51,624 nucleotides of DNA, taken from NCBI GenBank assembly GCA_030697555.1, contig JAUYPV010000114.1:1-51624 (forward strand), given 5' to 3'. This DNA is from Hyphomonadaceae bacterium (GTDB lineage: Bacteria; Pseudomonadota; Alphaproteobacteria; Caulobacterales; Hyphomonadaceae). The stretch's first letter is position 1. Each line of letters starts with the position of its first letter. Positions 1 through 9,207 of this stretch are shown here, one piece after another. The notes beneath the pieces were generated by a model, which did no database searches, was not told where the DNA came from, and saw nothing but the letters and a program-made list of their open reading frames with translations. The position numbers were made by a program, and so were the translations under genes.

Positions 1-39
1 CCTTGTGAAGCAGCGCGAAAGATAGCCTATAGCGGTCCC

Positions 40-1452
40 ATGACAATCGATCCGATCCACATCGTTGGCGGCGGCATGGCCGGATCCGAGGCCGCCTGGC
101 AGGCCGCGTCCATGGGAGTTCCCGTGGTGCTGCACGAGATGCGGCCGGTGCGGAAAACCGATGCCCATCATACCGATGGGCTTGCGGAACTCGTCTGTTC
201 CAACTCGTTCCGGTCGGACGACTGGGAGCACAATGCGGTCGGCCTTCTTCACGAAGAAATGCGCAGGGCCAACGGCCTGATCATCGCCATGGGTGACAGG
301 CACAAGGTACCGGCAGGTAGCGCGTTGGCAGTGGATCGCGACGGTTTTTCCGCAGACGTCACGGCCGCCCTGACAAACCACCCGCTGGTCACCGTCGAGC
401 GCGGCGAAGTCGCAGGCTGGCCGCCGGAAGCGTGGGCCAGTGTAATCATCGCCACAGGTCCGCTGACATCAGACGACCTTGCGAAAGCAATCCTGGCCAA
501 GACCGGAGAAGACTCCCTCGCCTTCTTCGACGCCATCGCACCGATCGTCGATTTTGAGTCGATCGACATGACCAAGGCATGGCGCCAGTCGCGCTACGAC
601 AAACCTGGACCGGGCGGCGACGGCGCCGAAGCCTACATCAACTGCCCGATGGACAAGGAGCAGTACGAAGCCTTCCTCGCTGCCCTGCTAGCGGCGCCGA
701 AGACGGAGTTCAAGGAATGGGAAGGCACGCCCTATTTCGAAGGCTGCCTGCCGATCGAGGTGATGGCGGAACGCGGCGCCGAGACATTGCGCTTCGGCCC
801 GATGAAACCCGTCGGCCTCACCAACCCTCACACGCCGGGCGTGAAAGCGTGGGCGGTCGTCCAGCTCCGTCAGGACAACAAGCTCGCCACACTGTGGAAC
901 ATGGTTGGTTTCCAGACCAAGCTGAAGCACGGCGCGCAGCAGGAAATCTTCCGCATGATTCCCGGCCTCGAGAACGCGCAGTTCGCACGCCTTGGGGGCA
1001 TTCACCGCAACACCTTCATCAACTCACCCAAGCTGCTCGACGACCAGCTCCGCCTGAAGGCCGAGAAGCGCATCCGCTTCGCCGGACAAGTCACCGGCGT
1101 TGAGGGCTATGTCGAAAGCGCTGCGATGGGCCTCGTCGCAGGACGCATGGCGGCGGCGGAACGTCTCGGCCGGCACGTCGAGGCGCCGCCGGCAACGACT
1201 GCGCTTGGCGCTCTCGTCGGCCACATCACGGGCGGACACCTCGCTTTGGCCGGGGGTTCGTTCCAGCCGATGAACGTCAACTACGGACTGCTGCCTGCCA
1301 TCGAGGAAACTGAGTTCAAGGGACCGGACGGTAAGCGACTCAAGGGCGCCGACAAGGGTCGGGCGCGCAAACGGCTCGCGTCGCTCCGCGCGCTCGCCGA
1401 CCTCGATATCTGGCTGCAGGGCCAGATGGCGCCTGCGCCGGTTGCCGGTTAG
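40..1452 (+). CDS. trmFO: Methylenetetrahydrofolate-tRNA-(uracil-5-)-methyltransferase TrmFO
   Basis: A cytoplasmic flavoprotein that makes ribothymidine at U54 of the tRNA T-loop, using methylene-tetrahydrofolate as carbon donor and FAD as reductant. At 470 residues it has the usual family length. The FAD-binding GGGMAGSEA turn lies at about residues 10-18. The family motif [10 protein letters not shown], with the catalytic cysteine near residue 53, and the second conserved cysteine in [13 protein letters not shown] are present. The C-terminal region contains [16 protein letters not shown] and a GGHL segment, both typical of TrmFO/Gid proteins. It starts at an ATG close to the window edge, and a DUF1353 gene follows 24 bp downstream in the same direction. 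Family identity is very secure. Confidence 0.97.
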   Translation: MTIDPIHIVGGGMAGSEAAWQAASMGVPVVLHEMRPVRKTDAHHTDGLAELVCSNSFRSDDWEHNAVGLLHEEMRRANGLIIAMGDRHKVPAGSALAVDRDGFSADVTAALTNHPLVTVERGEVAGWPPEAWASVIIATGPLTSDDLAKAILAKTGEDSLAFFDAIAPIVDFESIDMTKAWRQSRYDKPGPGGDGAEAYINCPMDKEQYEAFLAALLAAPKTEFKEWEGTPYFEGCLPIEVMAERGAETLRFGPMKPVGLTNPHTPGVKAWAVVQLRQDNKLATLWNMVGFQTKLKHGAQQEIFRMIPGLENAQFARLGGIHRNTFINSPKLLDDQLRLKAEKRIRFAGQVTGVEGYVESAAMGLVAGRMAAAERLGRHVEAPPATTALGALVGHITGGHLALAGGSFQPMNVNYGLLPAIEETEFKGPDGKRLKGADKGRARKRLASLRALADLDIWLQGQMAPAPVAG

Positions 1453-1476
1453 GCTTTCCCGGCAACGGAGGGGATC

Positions 1477-2193
1477 ATGGCTGCTGGCAAGATCGATATC
1501 GGCAAGGCTGTGCCGGCGTCCGAGCGCAACCTCGTCGAGCGTATTTCCAATGCGATCAACGAAGCCGGTTCGCGCGCCGCACGCGGCGAAGAATCCGCCA
1601 TCGAGGATCAGGCCGCGCTGGAAGGCGCGGCGCTGCTGTTCAATGAGAAACGCGAGGGCTGCATCTCCGCGCTCGCCATCATGCTGATCCCGAAGGAAGA
1701 GAAGCAGAAGCGCCGCGTCGCCGCGGTCGCCCAGCCCTTTGGCTTCGTCGCCCAGCTCAGCAAGAAACAGAAGATCGCGGTGCTGACGCCCAAAGGCTAT
1801 GTCACCGACTTTGCGTCGATCCCCAGCTTCGGCCACTGGTTCATCTCACCCTTCGGCAAGCATGCCGAGGCGGCCGTCGTGCACGATTGGCTCTACACGC
1901 TGGGCAAGCCGGGTGACCGCAAAGGCCGCAAGCTGGCGGACAAGACTTTCAAGCGTGCGCTGAAGGTCGTCGGCGTCGGCTTTTTTCGGCGTAACATCAT
2001 GTACTGGTTCGTGCGGTTCGGCGGAGCGGGCGGCTATGGTCTCAAATCGGACTTCTGCTTCCGTGGCATTCCCGATCTGAACCCAACCGATCCCCTGCCC
2101 GACCGCGCGCCCTTCATGACCACGATCTGCGCCATCCAGATCGCCAAGACGAAGAAGGTGAAGGCCAAGGCCGTCGCGGTTCAATCGACCTAG
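1477..2193 (+). CDS. DUF1353 family protein
   Basis: A 238-residue protein whose middle part (about residues 85-185) carries the DUF1353 pattern: TDFASIPSFGHW, then HAEAAVVHDWLYTLG, then a lysine/arginine-rich helix and FFRRNIMYWFVR. The conserved Asp/His residues in VVHDWLY suggest a structural or metal-binding site, but the biochemical role of the family is unknown; many members occur in phages and prophages. The first 60 residues are charged and probably helical. The start is an ATG preceded by a strong GGAGGGG Shine-Dalgarno. It follows trmFO closely and may be cotranscribed. Its stop codon shares bases with the stop of the converging membrane-protein gene. Confidence 0.8.
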   Translation: MAAGKIDIGKAVPASERNLVERISNAINEAGSRAARGEESAIEDQAALEGAALLFNEKREGCISALAIMLIPKEEKQKRRVAAVAQPFGFVAQLSKKQKIAVLTPKGYVTDFASIPSFGHWFISPFGKHAEAAVVHDWLYTLGKPGDRKGRKLADKTFKRALKVVGVGFFRRNIMYWFVRFGGAGGYGLKSDFCFRGIPDLNPTDPLPDRAPFMTTICAIQIAKTKKVKAKAVAVQST

Positions 2194-3011
2194 TCGACAT
2201 TCTGCCCGCGCATCAGCTTCTCGAAATCCTCGCGCTTGCTGAACTTGTCGGCTGCCGCCTCGATGCCGGCCTCCATGCCGAAGCGCTTGGAGTTCGTGAC
2301 GACGCCCCATACCGCGCGGAACAGGATCAGCGCGAGCACGCCCACCATCGGCTGGCCCAGCAGGAACAGCGCGGCAGCGCCCGCGAAGATGCCGAAGTGC
2401 AGCACGATGATGCGGCTATAGGGCGCCATCATCTCCGCCGCGGGATTGGTGCGCTTCCACTCGCCCTTGAGGATGAACTCCCAGAAGAAGACCGCAACCT
2501 GGAAGGCGATGATCGCATAGATCATCCAGGCGACATGCAGTCCGCTATCGATACCGAACCGGAACATGCCGAAGACATCCATGAAGGGTGAGGACGCCAT
2601 CGTCTCGGGTCCCGCCGCCATCGATGCGAACGCGACCAGGAATGTGCCGTGCACCAGGCAGAACAGGCCGTAGTGGAACACGAAGAACACTGACAATCCG
2701 GCGCCGCCGAGCGCTCCCAGCGGGCCGAAGCTCGCTCCCGATATGATCAGCCGCGGGATCGTCATCACTCCGGCGATGACGTTCTCCATCCAGTAGAGCA
2801 TCACCAGCGGCACGGCCGACCAGCCCCAGACGATCACGCCATAAATCGGAAGCAAATCGACAAGCAGTCCGACAAGCACGATCGGATGCGACAGCGCGCG
2901 GGCCCAGTATGCTGGATCGAGTAGTTTCTTCACTGGCCGCCCCGCCCCGCCGAATCTCTTAGCCCCAGCAAACAGGCTGGCGAGGCGCTTGGCCAGAGGC
3001 GTAGCGGCCAC
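2190..3011 (-). CDS. DUF6498-type integral membrane protein
   Basis: A 273-residue protein starting with GTG. It has about six hydrophobic segments, the first two being IVLVGLLVDLLPIYGVIVWG and VPLVMLYWMENVIAGVM. The YWMENVIAG segment near residue 70 is the hallmark I associate with DUF6498. The function is unknown. The N-terminus is basic and the C-terminal 40 residues are soluble and charged. It lies 22 bp downstream of the squalene/phytoene-synthase-like gene on the same strand, so the two are probably one transcript. Its 3' end overlaps the end of the DUF1353 gene by four bases. Confidence 0.7.
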   Translation of the reverse strand: MAATPLAKRLASLFAGAKRFGGAGRPVKKLLDPAYWARALSHPIVLVGLLVDLLPIYGVIVWGWSAVPLVMLYWMENVIAGVMTIPRLIISGASFGPLGALGGAGLSVFFVFHYGLFCLVHGTFLVAFASMAAGPETMASSPFMDVFGMFRFGIDSGLHVAWMIYAIIAFQVAVFFWEFILKGEWKRTNPAAEMMAPYSRIIVLHFGIFAGAAALFLLGQPMVGVLALILFRAVWGVVTNSKRFGMEAGIEAAADKFSKREDFEKLMRGQNVD

Positions 3012-3033
3012 CGCTCGGACGCGTCCATGCCCG

Positions 3034-3741
3034 TCAAAGCCTGTGGGTGATCATGGTGCAGAGGATTCTCCAGCGATTCCGTAGTGGCGTGGGCGTCGCA
3101 GGCTTTTCGCTAACGGCTGCCGCGAGGTGAGCGATGGCGGGCCAGAGCTGCGCCGGAAGTTTCCGGACGGCGCCCCGCGCCACATTCCATTTCGCCGAAG
3201 CGTCAGACAGTTCCGTGACCATCGCGAGATACGCCTCGCCACAGCGTGACAGCGCATCGAGGTGTTCCCGAGTCGCGCCCGCATCCAGCGCCAGTCCAGC
3301 CAGCCGCGCCAGCGACGCCTCGGCCGCGAGATGCCGCGCCTCGTGGTCGCTCTCGGGCTTGTGGCCGCTGGCATGGAGATGGTCGTCGACGATGTCGTCG
3401 TACCGGTCGACCAGGTCGTTCATCGGCGCGATCAGGTCGGAGCGGTCTTTTGTGACACGCGCCAGTTCCTCTGCCAGGTCGTGCCGGCGGAGGGCGCCCT
3501 TGCCGCCCACCTGCTCCAGCGTCTCGCGCCACCACTGGATGCGGATCTTGCCCAGCATGGCCTCCTTGGCGGAGAGGGCGCGTTGGAGCTCCTGGTAGAA
3601 CAGGTAGATGGCAACCAGAAGCTCCCGGCCGGCTGCCGGGGCGTACCTTGTGGCCAGCCAGCGGTTCTCGTCCGTCCGCTTCAGGCGGGCGTCGAGTTCC
3701 TCACTGCTTGCAAGTTTTGCCGGATTGGCCGTATCGCTCAT
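3034..3741 (-). CDS. Squalene/phytoene synthase family protein
   Basis: A 235-residue all-helical protein of the COG1562 fold. It shows LFYQELQRAL, then GKIRIQWWRETLEQV near residue 70, and a C-terminal WPAIAHLAAA helix. The first aspartate-rich DxxxD substrate motif of true squalene/phytoene synthases is replaced by QELQRAL; a second acidic stretch (DRYDDIVDD) is present. This resembles the NDUFAF6-like branch common in alphaproteobacteria, which is linked to complex I assembly rather than terpenoid synthesis, so the family name should not be read as a terpene enzyme. It is divergent from the superoxide dismutase gene with about 62 bp between the starts. It is likely cotranscribed with the downstream membrane protein gene. 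Confidence 0.75.
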   Translation of the reverse strand: MSDTANPAKLASSEELDARLKRTDENRWLATRYAPAAGRELLVAIYLFYQELQRALSAKEAMLGKIRIQWWRETLEQVGGKGALRRHDLAEELARVTKDRSDLIAPMNDLVDRYDDIVDDHLHASGHKPESDHEARHLAAEASLARLAGLALDAGATREHLDALSRCGEAYLAMVTELSDASAKWNVARGAVRKLPAQLWPAIAHLAAAVSEKPATPTPLRNRWRILCTMITHRL

Positions 3742-3803
3742 GGTTCAAATTCAGGTCCAAGGCCCTATTTCAGAGCCTGCAGATAAAAACGAGAGGGTAT
3801 TCC

Positions 3804-4406
3804 ATGGCTTTCACGCTTCCGGCCCTGCCTTACGCCCGCAACGCGCTGGCGCCGCACATTTCCGAAAACACCCTGAATTTCCACTATGGCAAGCACCATC
3901 AGGCCTATGTCGACAACCTGAACAAGCTGGTTGCCGGCACGCCGCTCGAAAACCAGCCGCTTGAGGAGGTCGTCAAGCAGAGCTGGGTGGAAAAGAAAAT
4001 GCCGGTGTTCAACAATTCCGGACAGGTATGGAATCACACCTTCTACTGGCATTCCATGAAGCCGAACGGCGGCGGCCAGCCGACGGGCGCAGTTGCAGCC
4101 AAGATCAAGGACGCGTTTGGCGATCTCGAGGGCTTCAAGAAGGCCTTCGCCGAGGCCGGGACCACGCAGTTCGGTTCGGGCTGGGCCTGGCTGGTGCTGA
4201 ACAACGGCAAGCTCGAGGTCCGCAAGTCCGGCAATGCCGAGACGCCGCTGGCCGAAAAAGGCGTCACGCCCCTGCTGACGATGGATGTCTGGGAGCATGC
4301 CTATTATCTCGATTTCCAGAACGCCCGGCCCAAATACATCGACACGTTCCTGAACGAGCTGGTGAATTGGGACTTTGCTAACCAGAACCTGTCCGACGCG
4401 AAATAG
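3804..4406 (+). CDS. sodB: Superoxide dismutase, iron type
   Basis: Converts superoxide to oxygen and hydrogen peroxide in the cytoplasm. It is 200 residues long and colinear with Fe-SODs. Metal ligands are visible in HYGKHHQAYVDNLN (first His), NHTFYWHSM (second His) and MDVWEHAYYLDF (Asp and third His). FGSGWAWLVL and the C-terminal NWDFANQNL are family-typical. The ATG at 3804 gives MAFTLPALPY, the standard N-terminus; an upstream in-frame extension is not conserved and would overlap the divergent gene's promoter. A GAGAGG ribosome-binding site lies just before the start. A strong terminator-like hairpin follows 22 bp after the stop. Iron rather than manganese is inferred from overall similarity. 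Confidence 0.95.
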   Translation: MAFTLPALPYARNALAPHISENTLNFHYGKHHQAYVDNLNKLVAGTPLENQPLEEVVKQSWVEKKMPVFNNSGQVWNHTFYWHSMKPNGGGQPTGAVAAKIKDAFGDLEGFKKAFAEAGTTQFGSGWAWLVLNNGKLEVRKSGNAETPLAEKGVTPLLTMDVWEHAYYLDFQNARPKYIDTFLNELVNWDFANQNLSDAK

Positions 4407-4428
4407 CGCGGTTTCTGCGGTTAATCGC

Positions 4429-4460
4429 ATCCGGGCTTGAGCAGTTTGCTTAGCCCGGAT
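4429..4460 (+). terminator. Hairpin terminator after sodB
   Basis: A perfect 9-bp stem, ATCCGGGCT paired with AGCCCGGAT, encloses a 14-nt loop that can itself pair AGCA with TGCT. It lies 22 bp past the sodB stop and is followed at 4467-4470 by a short T run. It probably ends the sodB transcript before the EAL gene. Confidence 0.6.
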
Positions 4461-4550
4461 TAGCGGTTTTGATAGGTTTTCGTGGCGTAGTGCTCGCCAG
4501 CAAGGCCCGCAGGATCGCGGGCTGAATGGCGGGTGTGTGAGTACGTCGCG

Positions 4551-5354
4551 ATGATGTCGAACGTCTCCAGCGAAGCATCTGGCGGTCGTCGCGCAGCGGC
4601 GGCGAGCCCGAGCCTGCTCGAAGCAGCGATCGAACGCGGCGGGCTGCATCCCTTCTTCCACGCCAAGATTTCGATCCCCACCGGCAAGGTCGCGGGCGCG
4701 GAAGCACTGGCGCGGATCGCCGGTCCGTCGGCCGTGCTTTCGCCGCCGGCGCCCTATGTCGAGATGGCCGAACGGTTCAACCGCATCGATGCGCTGACGC
4801 TGGTGATGGCGCGCGCGGTGGCGGTTCATGTCGCCGACTTCAACAAGATTGCCGATCTGCCCTGCTCGATCAACGTCAGCCCTATCTCGCTGGGCCGTCC
4901 GAGCTTTGCGGACGAGCTCGCCAGCGTGATCACCGATGCCGGCCTGCGCTGCGAGCAGTTCACGCTGGAGCTCACCGAGTTGCGGCCGCTGGACTACGGC
5001 CCGCGCGCGGTGGAGACGATGACTGCGCTGCGCAACAATGGCTTCGGTCTGTCGATGGACGATTTCGGCGCCGGCACCTCCAACATCGATCGCCTGCGCT
5101 CCTTCCCGTTCACGGAAGTGAAGTTCGATCCGGCCTTCACGCTGCTGGCGATGAAGGAAGCTTTCGCGAAGGCGGCCATGGTCTCGTGCGTGAAGCTGGC
5201 CCGGGATTATGGTCTGCGCATCGTCGCCGAGGGCGTCGAGACGCAGGACATGTGGAACTTCATGACGTGGCTGCAGGTCGACGAGGCCCAGGGCTTCCTG
5301 AAACACCGGCCGCTGCCGCCGGCCGAGTTCCGCGAGCTGCTTCAGCAGCACTAA
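4551..5354 (+). CDS. EAL-domain protein (cyclic-di-GMP phosphodiesterase type)
   Basis: A 267-residue single-domain EAL protein without sensor or GGDEF part. EAL enzymes hydrolyse c-di-GMP to pGpG, lowering the signal that favours surface attachment. Visible motifs: AEALARI (EAL signature, near residue 50), SINVSP, LELTEL, SMDDFGAGTSNIDRLR, VKFDPAFT, VAEGVET and QGFLKHRPLP. The glutamates, the DDFG aspartates, the lysine of KFD and the AEGVE glutamate are all kept, so activity is plausible. Divergences are HPFFHAKI in place of the usual QPI/V...R stretch at the N-terminus, and KFD for KID. The start could be this ATG or a GTG 18 bp upstream. The gene stands alone between sodB and the dioxygenase gene. 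Confidence 0.85.
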   Translation: MMSNVSSEASGGRRAAAASPSLLEAAIERGGLHPFFHAKISIPTGKVAGAEALARIAGPSAVLSPPAPYVEMAERFNRIDALTLVMARAVAVHVADFNKIADLPCSINVSPISLGRPSFADELASVITDAGLRCEQFTLELTELRPLDYGPRAVETMTALRNNGFGLSMDDFGAGTSNIDRLRSFPFTEVKFDPAFTLLAMKEAFAKAAMVSCVKLARDYGLRIVAEGVETQDMWNFMTWLQVDEAQGFLKHRPLPPAEFRELLQQH

Positions 5355-5432
5355 CACTGCAGCTTTCCTAGCGGCGCCTTGCGGCCCGGCCGCATTGGGC
5401 TTTCTATCGGGCGAGACCCGAGGAACGCGCCC

Positions 5433-6287
5433 ATGACAATGACCGCTTACAAGACCATCACCGTGAAGCCGCTCTCGCCCGTGCTGGGTGCGGAGATCGA
5501 GGGTGTCGATCTTTCGAAGCCGCTCTCCAATGCGCAGTTCGACGACATCCATAACGCGTTCCTGAAACACCACGTCATCTTCTTCCGCGACCAGACGCTG
5601 ACGCCGGGGCAGCATCTGGCTTTCGGAAAGCGCTGGGGAACGTTGAATGTGCATCCGTATGTGAAGGGGATGAACGGCTATCCGGAGATCCTCGAGATCA
5701 TCAAGGAGCCGAGCGAGAAGATAAACTTCGGCGGCGGCTGGCATTCGGACATGAGCTTCCTGGAGGAGCCGGCGCTGGGCTCTATCCTTCACGCCATCGA
5801 AGTGCCCGAGGTTGGCGGCGACACGCTGTTCGCGAGCCAGTATGCGGCGTGGGAGGCGCTGTCGCCTGGGTTGCAGAAGACGCTGCTCGGCCTGCGCGCG
5901 ATCCATTCGGCGGCAGAAGAGTATGGCGCGCAGGGCGCGTCGTCCAAGAAGCGCGCGTCGATGGACTCGGAGGTCGTGGGTGATGATGTGCCGGAGTATG
6001 AGCACCCGGTGATCCGCACGCATCCCGAGACGGGCCGCAAGGGTCTCTATGTGAACCCCGCCTTCACGCTGCGCTTCGCCGGATGGACGTCGAAGGAGAG
6101 CCGGCCGCTGCTCAACTATCTCTTCGAGGTCTGCCGCCGCGAGGCCTTTACTTGCCGCTTCCGCTGGCAACCAGGCTCGCTGGCGTTCTGGGACAATCGC
6201 TGCGTCTGGCACTTCGCGCTGAACGACTATCACGGCCACCGCCGGCATATGCGGCGCGTGACGGTGAACGGCGACAAGGTCCGCTGA
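5433..6287 (+). CDS. TauD/TfdA-family 2-oxoglutarate-dependent dioxygenase
   Basis: An Fe(II)/2-oxoglutarate oxygenase of 284 residues. The iron site is visible as WHSDMSF (His and Asp of the HxD motif, about residue 105) and the distal His in WDNRCVWHFALNDY. The 2-oxoglutarate-binding arginine lies in HRRHMRRVTV near the C-terminus. The N-terminus, ITVKPLSPVLGAEIEGVDLS, is the standard TauD opening and decides the start at the ATG at 5433. Family members hydroxylate taurine, alkyl sulfonates, sulfate esters, aryloxyacetates or other acids. No transporter or sulfur gene lies nearby, so the substrate cannot be assigned. Confidence 0.9.
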   Translation: MTMTAYKTITVKPLSPVLGAEIEGVDLSKPLSNAQFDDIHNAFLKHHVIFFRDQTLTPGQHLAFGKRWGTLNVHPYVKGMNGYPEILEIIKEPSEKINFGGGWHSDMSFLEEPALGSILHAIEVPEVGGDTLFASQYAAWEALSPGLQKTLLGLRAIHSAAEEYGAQGASSKKRASMDSEVVGDDVPEYEHPVIRTHPETGRKGLYVNPAFTLRFAGWTSKESRPLLNYLFEVCRREAFTCRFRWQPGSLAFWDNRCVWHFALNDYHGHRRHMRRVTVNGDKVR

Positions 6288-6809
6288 TTTTCAAACATCG
6301 TGGTTCGCTGCGGCCGCCCCCGAGGGAAGCGGTCCGCCGGTTTTGACTCGCCGTTGGAAGATTTCGGCCGTTTTTCAAATAACCGGCGCCGACGGCGGAA
6401 CTCATGCGGCAGCTGAAGGCGCGGCTTGCCTGTGGGCCGACGGTCATTGCCGCCGACACCTCAAACCCATGCCAACCAACGCCCTGACGTCCTGAGATTT
6501 CAGGTGCCTGCAAGACCTCCCTTCGTACGGGCGACGCCATTATCAGCGAGTTCCGGAGGTGTAGGATAACTTTCCCGATCTTTTTTCCTAGTCGCTTGAG
6601 AGTGAGAGGAAGATTGTCGTTCGAGGGGGTCGAGATATGGGGGATTGAGGTCAGGGAGAGCCCTGAGAAGCAGACGAAATCCACATCGAGAAGGTGTCGC
6701 CTAATTTCCTCATGTCGCTCTCGCCGAATTCGCTTCTCAAAAAGATCATGTGTAATGGTGGGACCAGGGAGGGCTCCATGGAAAGTCTGCTGCGCACTGG
6801 GAGCGCGTC
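6288..6809. other. 522-bp gap without a convincing gene, lower GC
   Basis: Reading frames in this stretch have no family signature, no ribosome-binding site of note and mixed codon usage. The base composition is visibly less GC-rich than the flanking dioxygenase and smpB genes, as is the following endonuclease gene. This suggests the gap and the gene arrived together. No tRNA, inverted terminal repeat or IS remnant was recognised. Confidence 0.5.
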
Positions 6810-7733
6810 TTGCTAAGCAAGGACGGAAAGGCGCTGGAGCAGCTCGTCGCATTCGTCGAGGAGAAGCTCACACCCCAAGGGTTCACTGTGAAACGTGGGC
6901 GGCGCGAGTATAACGATAACGGCGTCCAAACTGCCGAGTTTGATATCGAAGTTCGCGGAAAGGTCGGGTCATCAGAATTCAGCTGGCTGATCGAGTGTAG
7001 GGATCGCCCCAGTCAAGGTCCGGCTGATGCGGCGTGGATTCGTGACGTAGCTGGCCGACGCGACCAATATCGTTTCAATCGAGCATCGGCGGTATCGACG
7101 ACGGGCTTTTCTGAAGGCGCATCGGAAGCAGCTGATCATTTCGGGGTGGACCTGCGAGAAGTTGGAGAACTAGACGAAGCTGAGCTGGCGAAATGGATGC
7201 TCGTGCGAGAAATCGAATGGGCGCAGCGCAATGCGCGCCTGACGACGGTCAAGCTGTTGTTCAACGACGCGGACCTTGAGCCAGTGCGAGAGGAAGTTGC
7301 AGCGCTGCTTGCAGGCCGGAAAGCGGGGGAACAAATCCTGCGCCGCTTGTCTAACAATGACCTCCTGTCGCCGAGCGGAATAGCGCTTCAGGGCATCAAA
7401 CAGGCTGGCCTTTTCGACAAGGCAGAGAAGACCCCGGACGACATGTCGTTCAAGATTCAAGTCGACATAGAGGACGAAGGAGTGATCGTCTTCGACGCTC
7501 CGTCCACGACCGTGCGCCTTCGAGCCATCTACGCTGAGGGCACAATCAGCGTTCATCGTGCAGCTGCTGGCATCCGGACGCGTGCAGATTATCGAAAGCT
7601 GGCGGACGGGAGCGTGGTTTCTCAGGTCGTCGGGTTTGGGCCTCTACCGCATTCCGATGGCAACCATTACGACCTGGAATTTCATAGACTGGCAGACGGA
7701 ACGCACATTATCCTTCGCAAGGTGCAAAACTAA
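6810..7733 (+). CDS. Mrr-like restriction endonuclease-fold protein
   Basis: A 307-residue protein whose first 130 residues match the Mrr-type PD-(D/E)xK nuclease fold: a helix containing LEQLVAFVEEKL, GFTVKRGRREYNDNG, then AEFDIEVRG and FSWLIECRDRP, and later the family motif VSTTGFSEGASEAADHFGVDL. The active-site set would be Asp of FDIEV and Glu of IECR, but the usual catalytic lysine (ECK) is arginine here, so activity may be altered. The C-terminal 170 residues are unassigned. The TTG start is supported by GGGAG six bases upstream; no ATG exists in the open frame before it. No methyltransferase partner is adjacent. Lower GC than its neighbours suggests transfer. Confidence 0.7.
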   Translation: MLSKDGKALEQLVAFVEEKLTPQGFTVKRGRREYNDNGVQTAEFDIEVRGKVGSSEFSWLIECRDRPSQGPADAAWIRDVAGRRDQYRFNRASAVSTTGFSEGASEAADHFGVDLREVGELDEAELAKWMLVREIEWAQRNARLTTVKLLFNDADLEPVREEVAALLAGRKAGEQILRRLSNNDLLSPSGIALQGIKQAGLFDKAEKTPDDMSFKIQVDIEDEGVIVFDAPSTTVRLRAIYAEGTISVHRAAAGIRTRADYRKLADGSVVSQVVGFGPLPHSDGNHYDLEFHRLADGTHIILRKVQN

Positions 7734-7734
7734 C

Positions 7735-8259
7735 CTAGCCGCGATCCCTCAGCAGTCGTCCCTTCTGCCGATCCCAATCCCGCTTCTTCTCGACGTCGCG
7801 CTTGTCCGGCGCCTTGCGGCCGGTGGCGAGGGCAAGCTTGATTTTCGCCATGCCGGTTGAGCCGAAGTAGAGTTCGAGGGGGACGAGGGTTCGGCCGTCG
7901 CGGTCGACGGCGCCCATGAGGCGGTTGAACTCGCGCTTCTTGACGAGGAGGATGCGCTTGCGGCCGGGCTCGTGGTTGAACTGGCCGGCGGGCGGATAGG
8001 TCGGGATGGTGGAGTTGACCAGGACGATCTGGCCGCCTTCCTCGCGCGCGTAGGCTTCGGCGATGTTGGCTCGGCCTTCGCGGAGGGATTTCACTTCGCT
8101 GCCCGTCAGCACGATGCCGACTTCGAGGCTGTCGAGGATCTCGTAGTTGCGGCGGGCCTGCCGGTTTTCGGCGACCATCTTGCGGGCGAGTTCGCGCTGC
8201 GTCTTGCCCTTCGGGTTCTGGCCGCCCCGCGAACTCGGAGGCTTGGGTGATTGGGCCAT
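7735..8259 (-). CDS. smpB: SsrA-binding protein SmpB
   Basis: The tmRNA partner in trans-translation, which rescues ribosomes stalled on mRNAs lacking a stop codon. It is 174 residues long. Clear SmpB segments are [55 protein letters not shown] and [20 protein letters not shown], with the basic tail [20 protein letters not shown] that folds in the decoding centre. The N-terminal 20 residues are longer and more basic than average. Its ATG overlaps the dapA stop (TGATG), so it is translated from the dapA transcript. It ends one base from the converging endonuclease gene. Confidence 0.97.
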   Translation of the reverse strand: MAQSPKPPSSRGGQNPKGKTQRELARKMVAENRQARRNYEILDSLEVGIVLTGSEVKSLREGRANIAEAYAREEGGQIVLVNSTIPTYPPAGQFNHEPGRKRILLVKKREFNRLMGAVDRDGRTLVPLELYFGSTGMAKIKLALATGRKAPDKRDVEKKRDWDRQKGRLLRDRG

Positions 8260-9137
8260 CAGAGTACGCCGGCTTCCTTCATGGCGGCCGCGATCTCTTT
8301 CTTGTGCTCTTCGCTGCTCATCGGCACGAGCGGCAGGCGGACGTCGTCGGTGCAGAGGCCGAGGAGCGAGAGGGCGTATTTGGCCGGCGACGGGCTGGCT
8401 TCGAGGAACAGGGCGCGGTGGAGGCGGGCCAGCGTGTCGTTGATCTTGCGGGCGAGGCCATAGTCGCCCTGCAGGCAGGCGTTCTGCATCTGGGCGCATT
8501 GCTGGGGTGCGACGTTGGCGGTGACGGAGATACACCCCACCCCGCCCTGGGCGTTGAAGCCGACGGCGGTGGGGTCCTCGCCCGAAATCTGAATGAAGTC
8601 TTTCCCGCAGAGCGCGGTATGGCGGGCAATCCGGCTCAGGTCCGCTGACGCATCCTTGATGCCAATGACATTAGGCAATCTGGACAGACGGCCGATAAGC
8701 TCGGGCGGCATGTCGGAACCCGTGCGGACCGGCACATTGTAGAGGAACATGGGCAGTTGGACGGCATCGTTCAAAGTTTTGTAATGGGCGTAAACCCCAT
8801 CTTGGGTGGGCCGGTTGTAATAGGGGTTCACCACCAGGGCGGCGTGAGCGCCTATCGCCTTGGCATGCTGGAGGAGGCTGACGGCCTCGTCCGTGGAATT
8901 GGAGCCTGCACCCGCGATGACCGGAACCCGGCCAGCCGCCGTTTTCACACAAAGCTCGACCACATGCCGGTGCTCCTCGTGCGAGAGCGTGGCGGATTCG
9001 CCCGTGGTGCCGCAGGGAACCAGCGCGTGGGTGCCTGCCGCAATCTGGCGCTCGACAAGGGCTACGAAGGCCTTGTCGTCGATCTTCCCGTTCCGGAAGG
9101 GCGTCACCAGTGCGGGCCAGGACCCTTTGAAGATCAT
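8259..9137 (-). CDS. dapA: 4-hydroxy-tetrahydrodipicolinate synthase DapA
   Basis: Condenses pyruvate with aspartate semialdehyde, the first committed step to diaminopimelate and lysine. With the ATG at 9137 the protein is 292 residues, the E. coli length; a TTG four codons upstream is possible but unneeded. It forms a TIM barrel. The [16 protein letters not shown] motif carries the two active-site threonines, LYNVPVRTG the tyrosine, and VIGIKDAS the Schiff-base lysine near residue 160. [13 protein letters not shown] is also family-typical. It is first gene of a dapA-smpB unit, an order common in alphaproteobacteria, and is divergent from the transglycosylase gene across about 70 bp. Confidence 0.97.
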   Translation of the reverse strand: MIFKGSWPALVTPFRNGKIDDKAFVALVERQIAAGTHALVPCGTTGESATLSHEEHRHVVELCVKTAAGRVPVIAGAGSNSTDEAVSLLQHAKAIGAHAALVVNPYYNRPTQDGVYAHYKTLNDAVQLPMFLYNVPVRTGSDMPPELIGRLSRLPNVIGIKDASADLSRIARHTALCGKDFIQISGEDPTAVGFNAQGGVGCISVTANVAPQQCAQMQNACLQGDYGLARKINDTLARLHRALFLEASPSPAKYALSLLGLCTDDVRLPLVPMSSEEHKKEIAAAMKEAGVL

Positions 9138-9207
9138 GTCGGACTCCAAAACACGGGTCAGGATACAGAAATGCGCCCTAGCCCGCGACTCGCGGGATAA
9201 TCATTCC

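Noticed and set aside
3034-3741. Hopanoid or carotenoid biosynthesis gene
   Set aside because: The first aspartate-rich motif is absent and no other terpenoid gene is near, so the NDUFAF6-like reading is preferred.
3765-6248. An 827-codon minus-strand open frame across sodB, the EAL gene and the dioxygenase gene
   Set aside because: It lies antisense to three clearly identified genes, has low-complexity Arg/His/Leu-rich sequence and no domain; such frames are expected in high-GC DNA.
6596-6913. A 105-codon plus-strand frame before the Mrr-like gene
   Set aside because: It overlaps the better supported nuclease gene in another frame and has no recognisable domain or Shine-Dalgarno.
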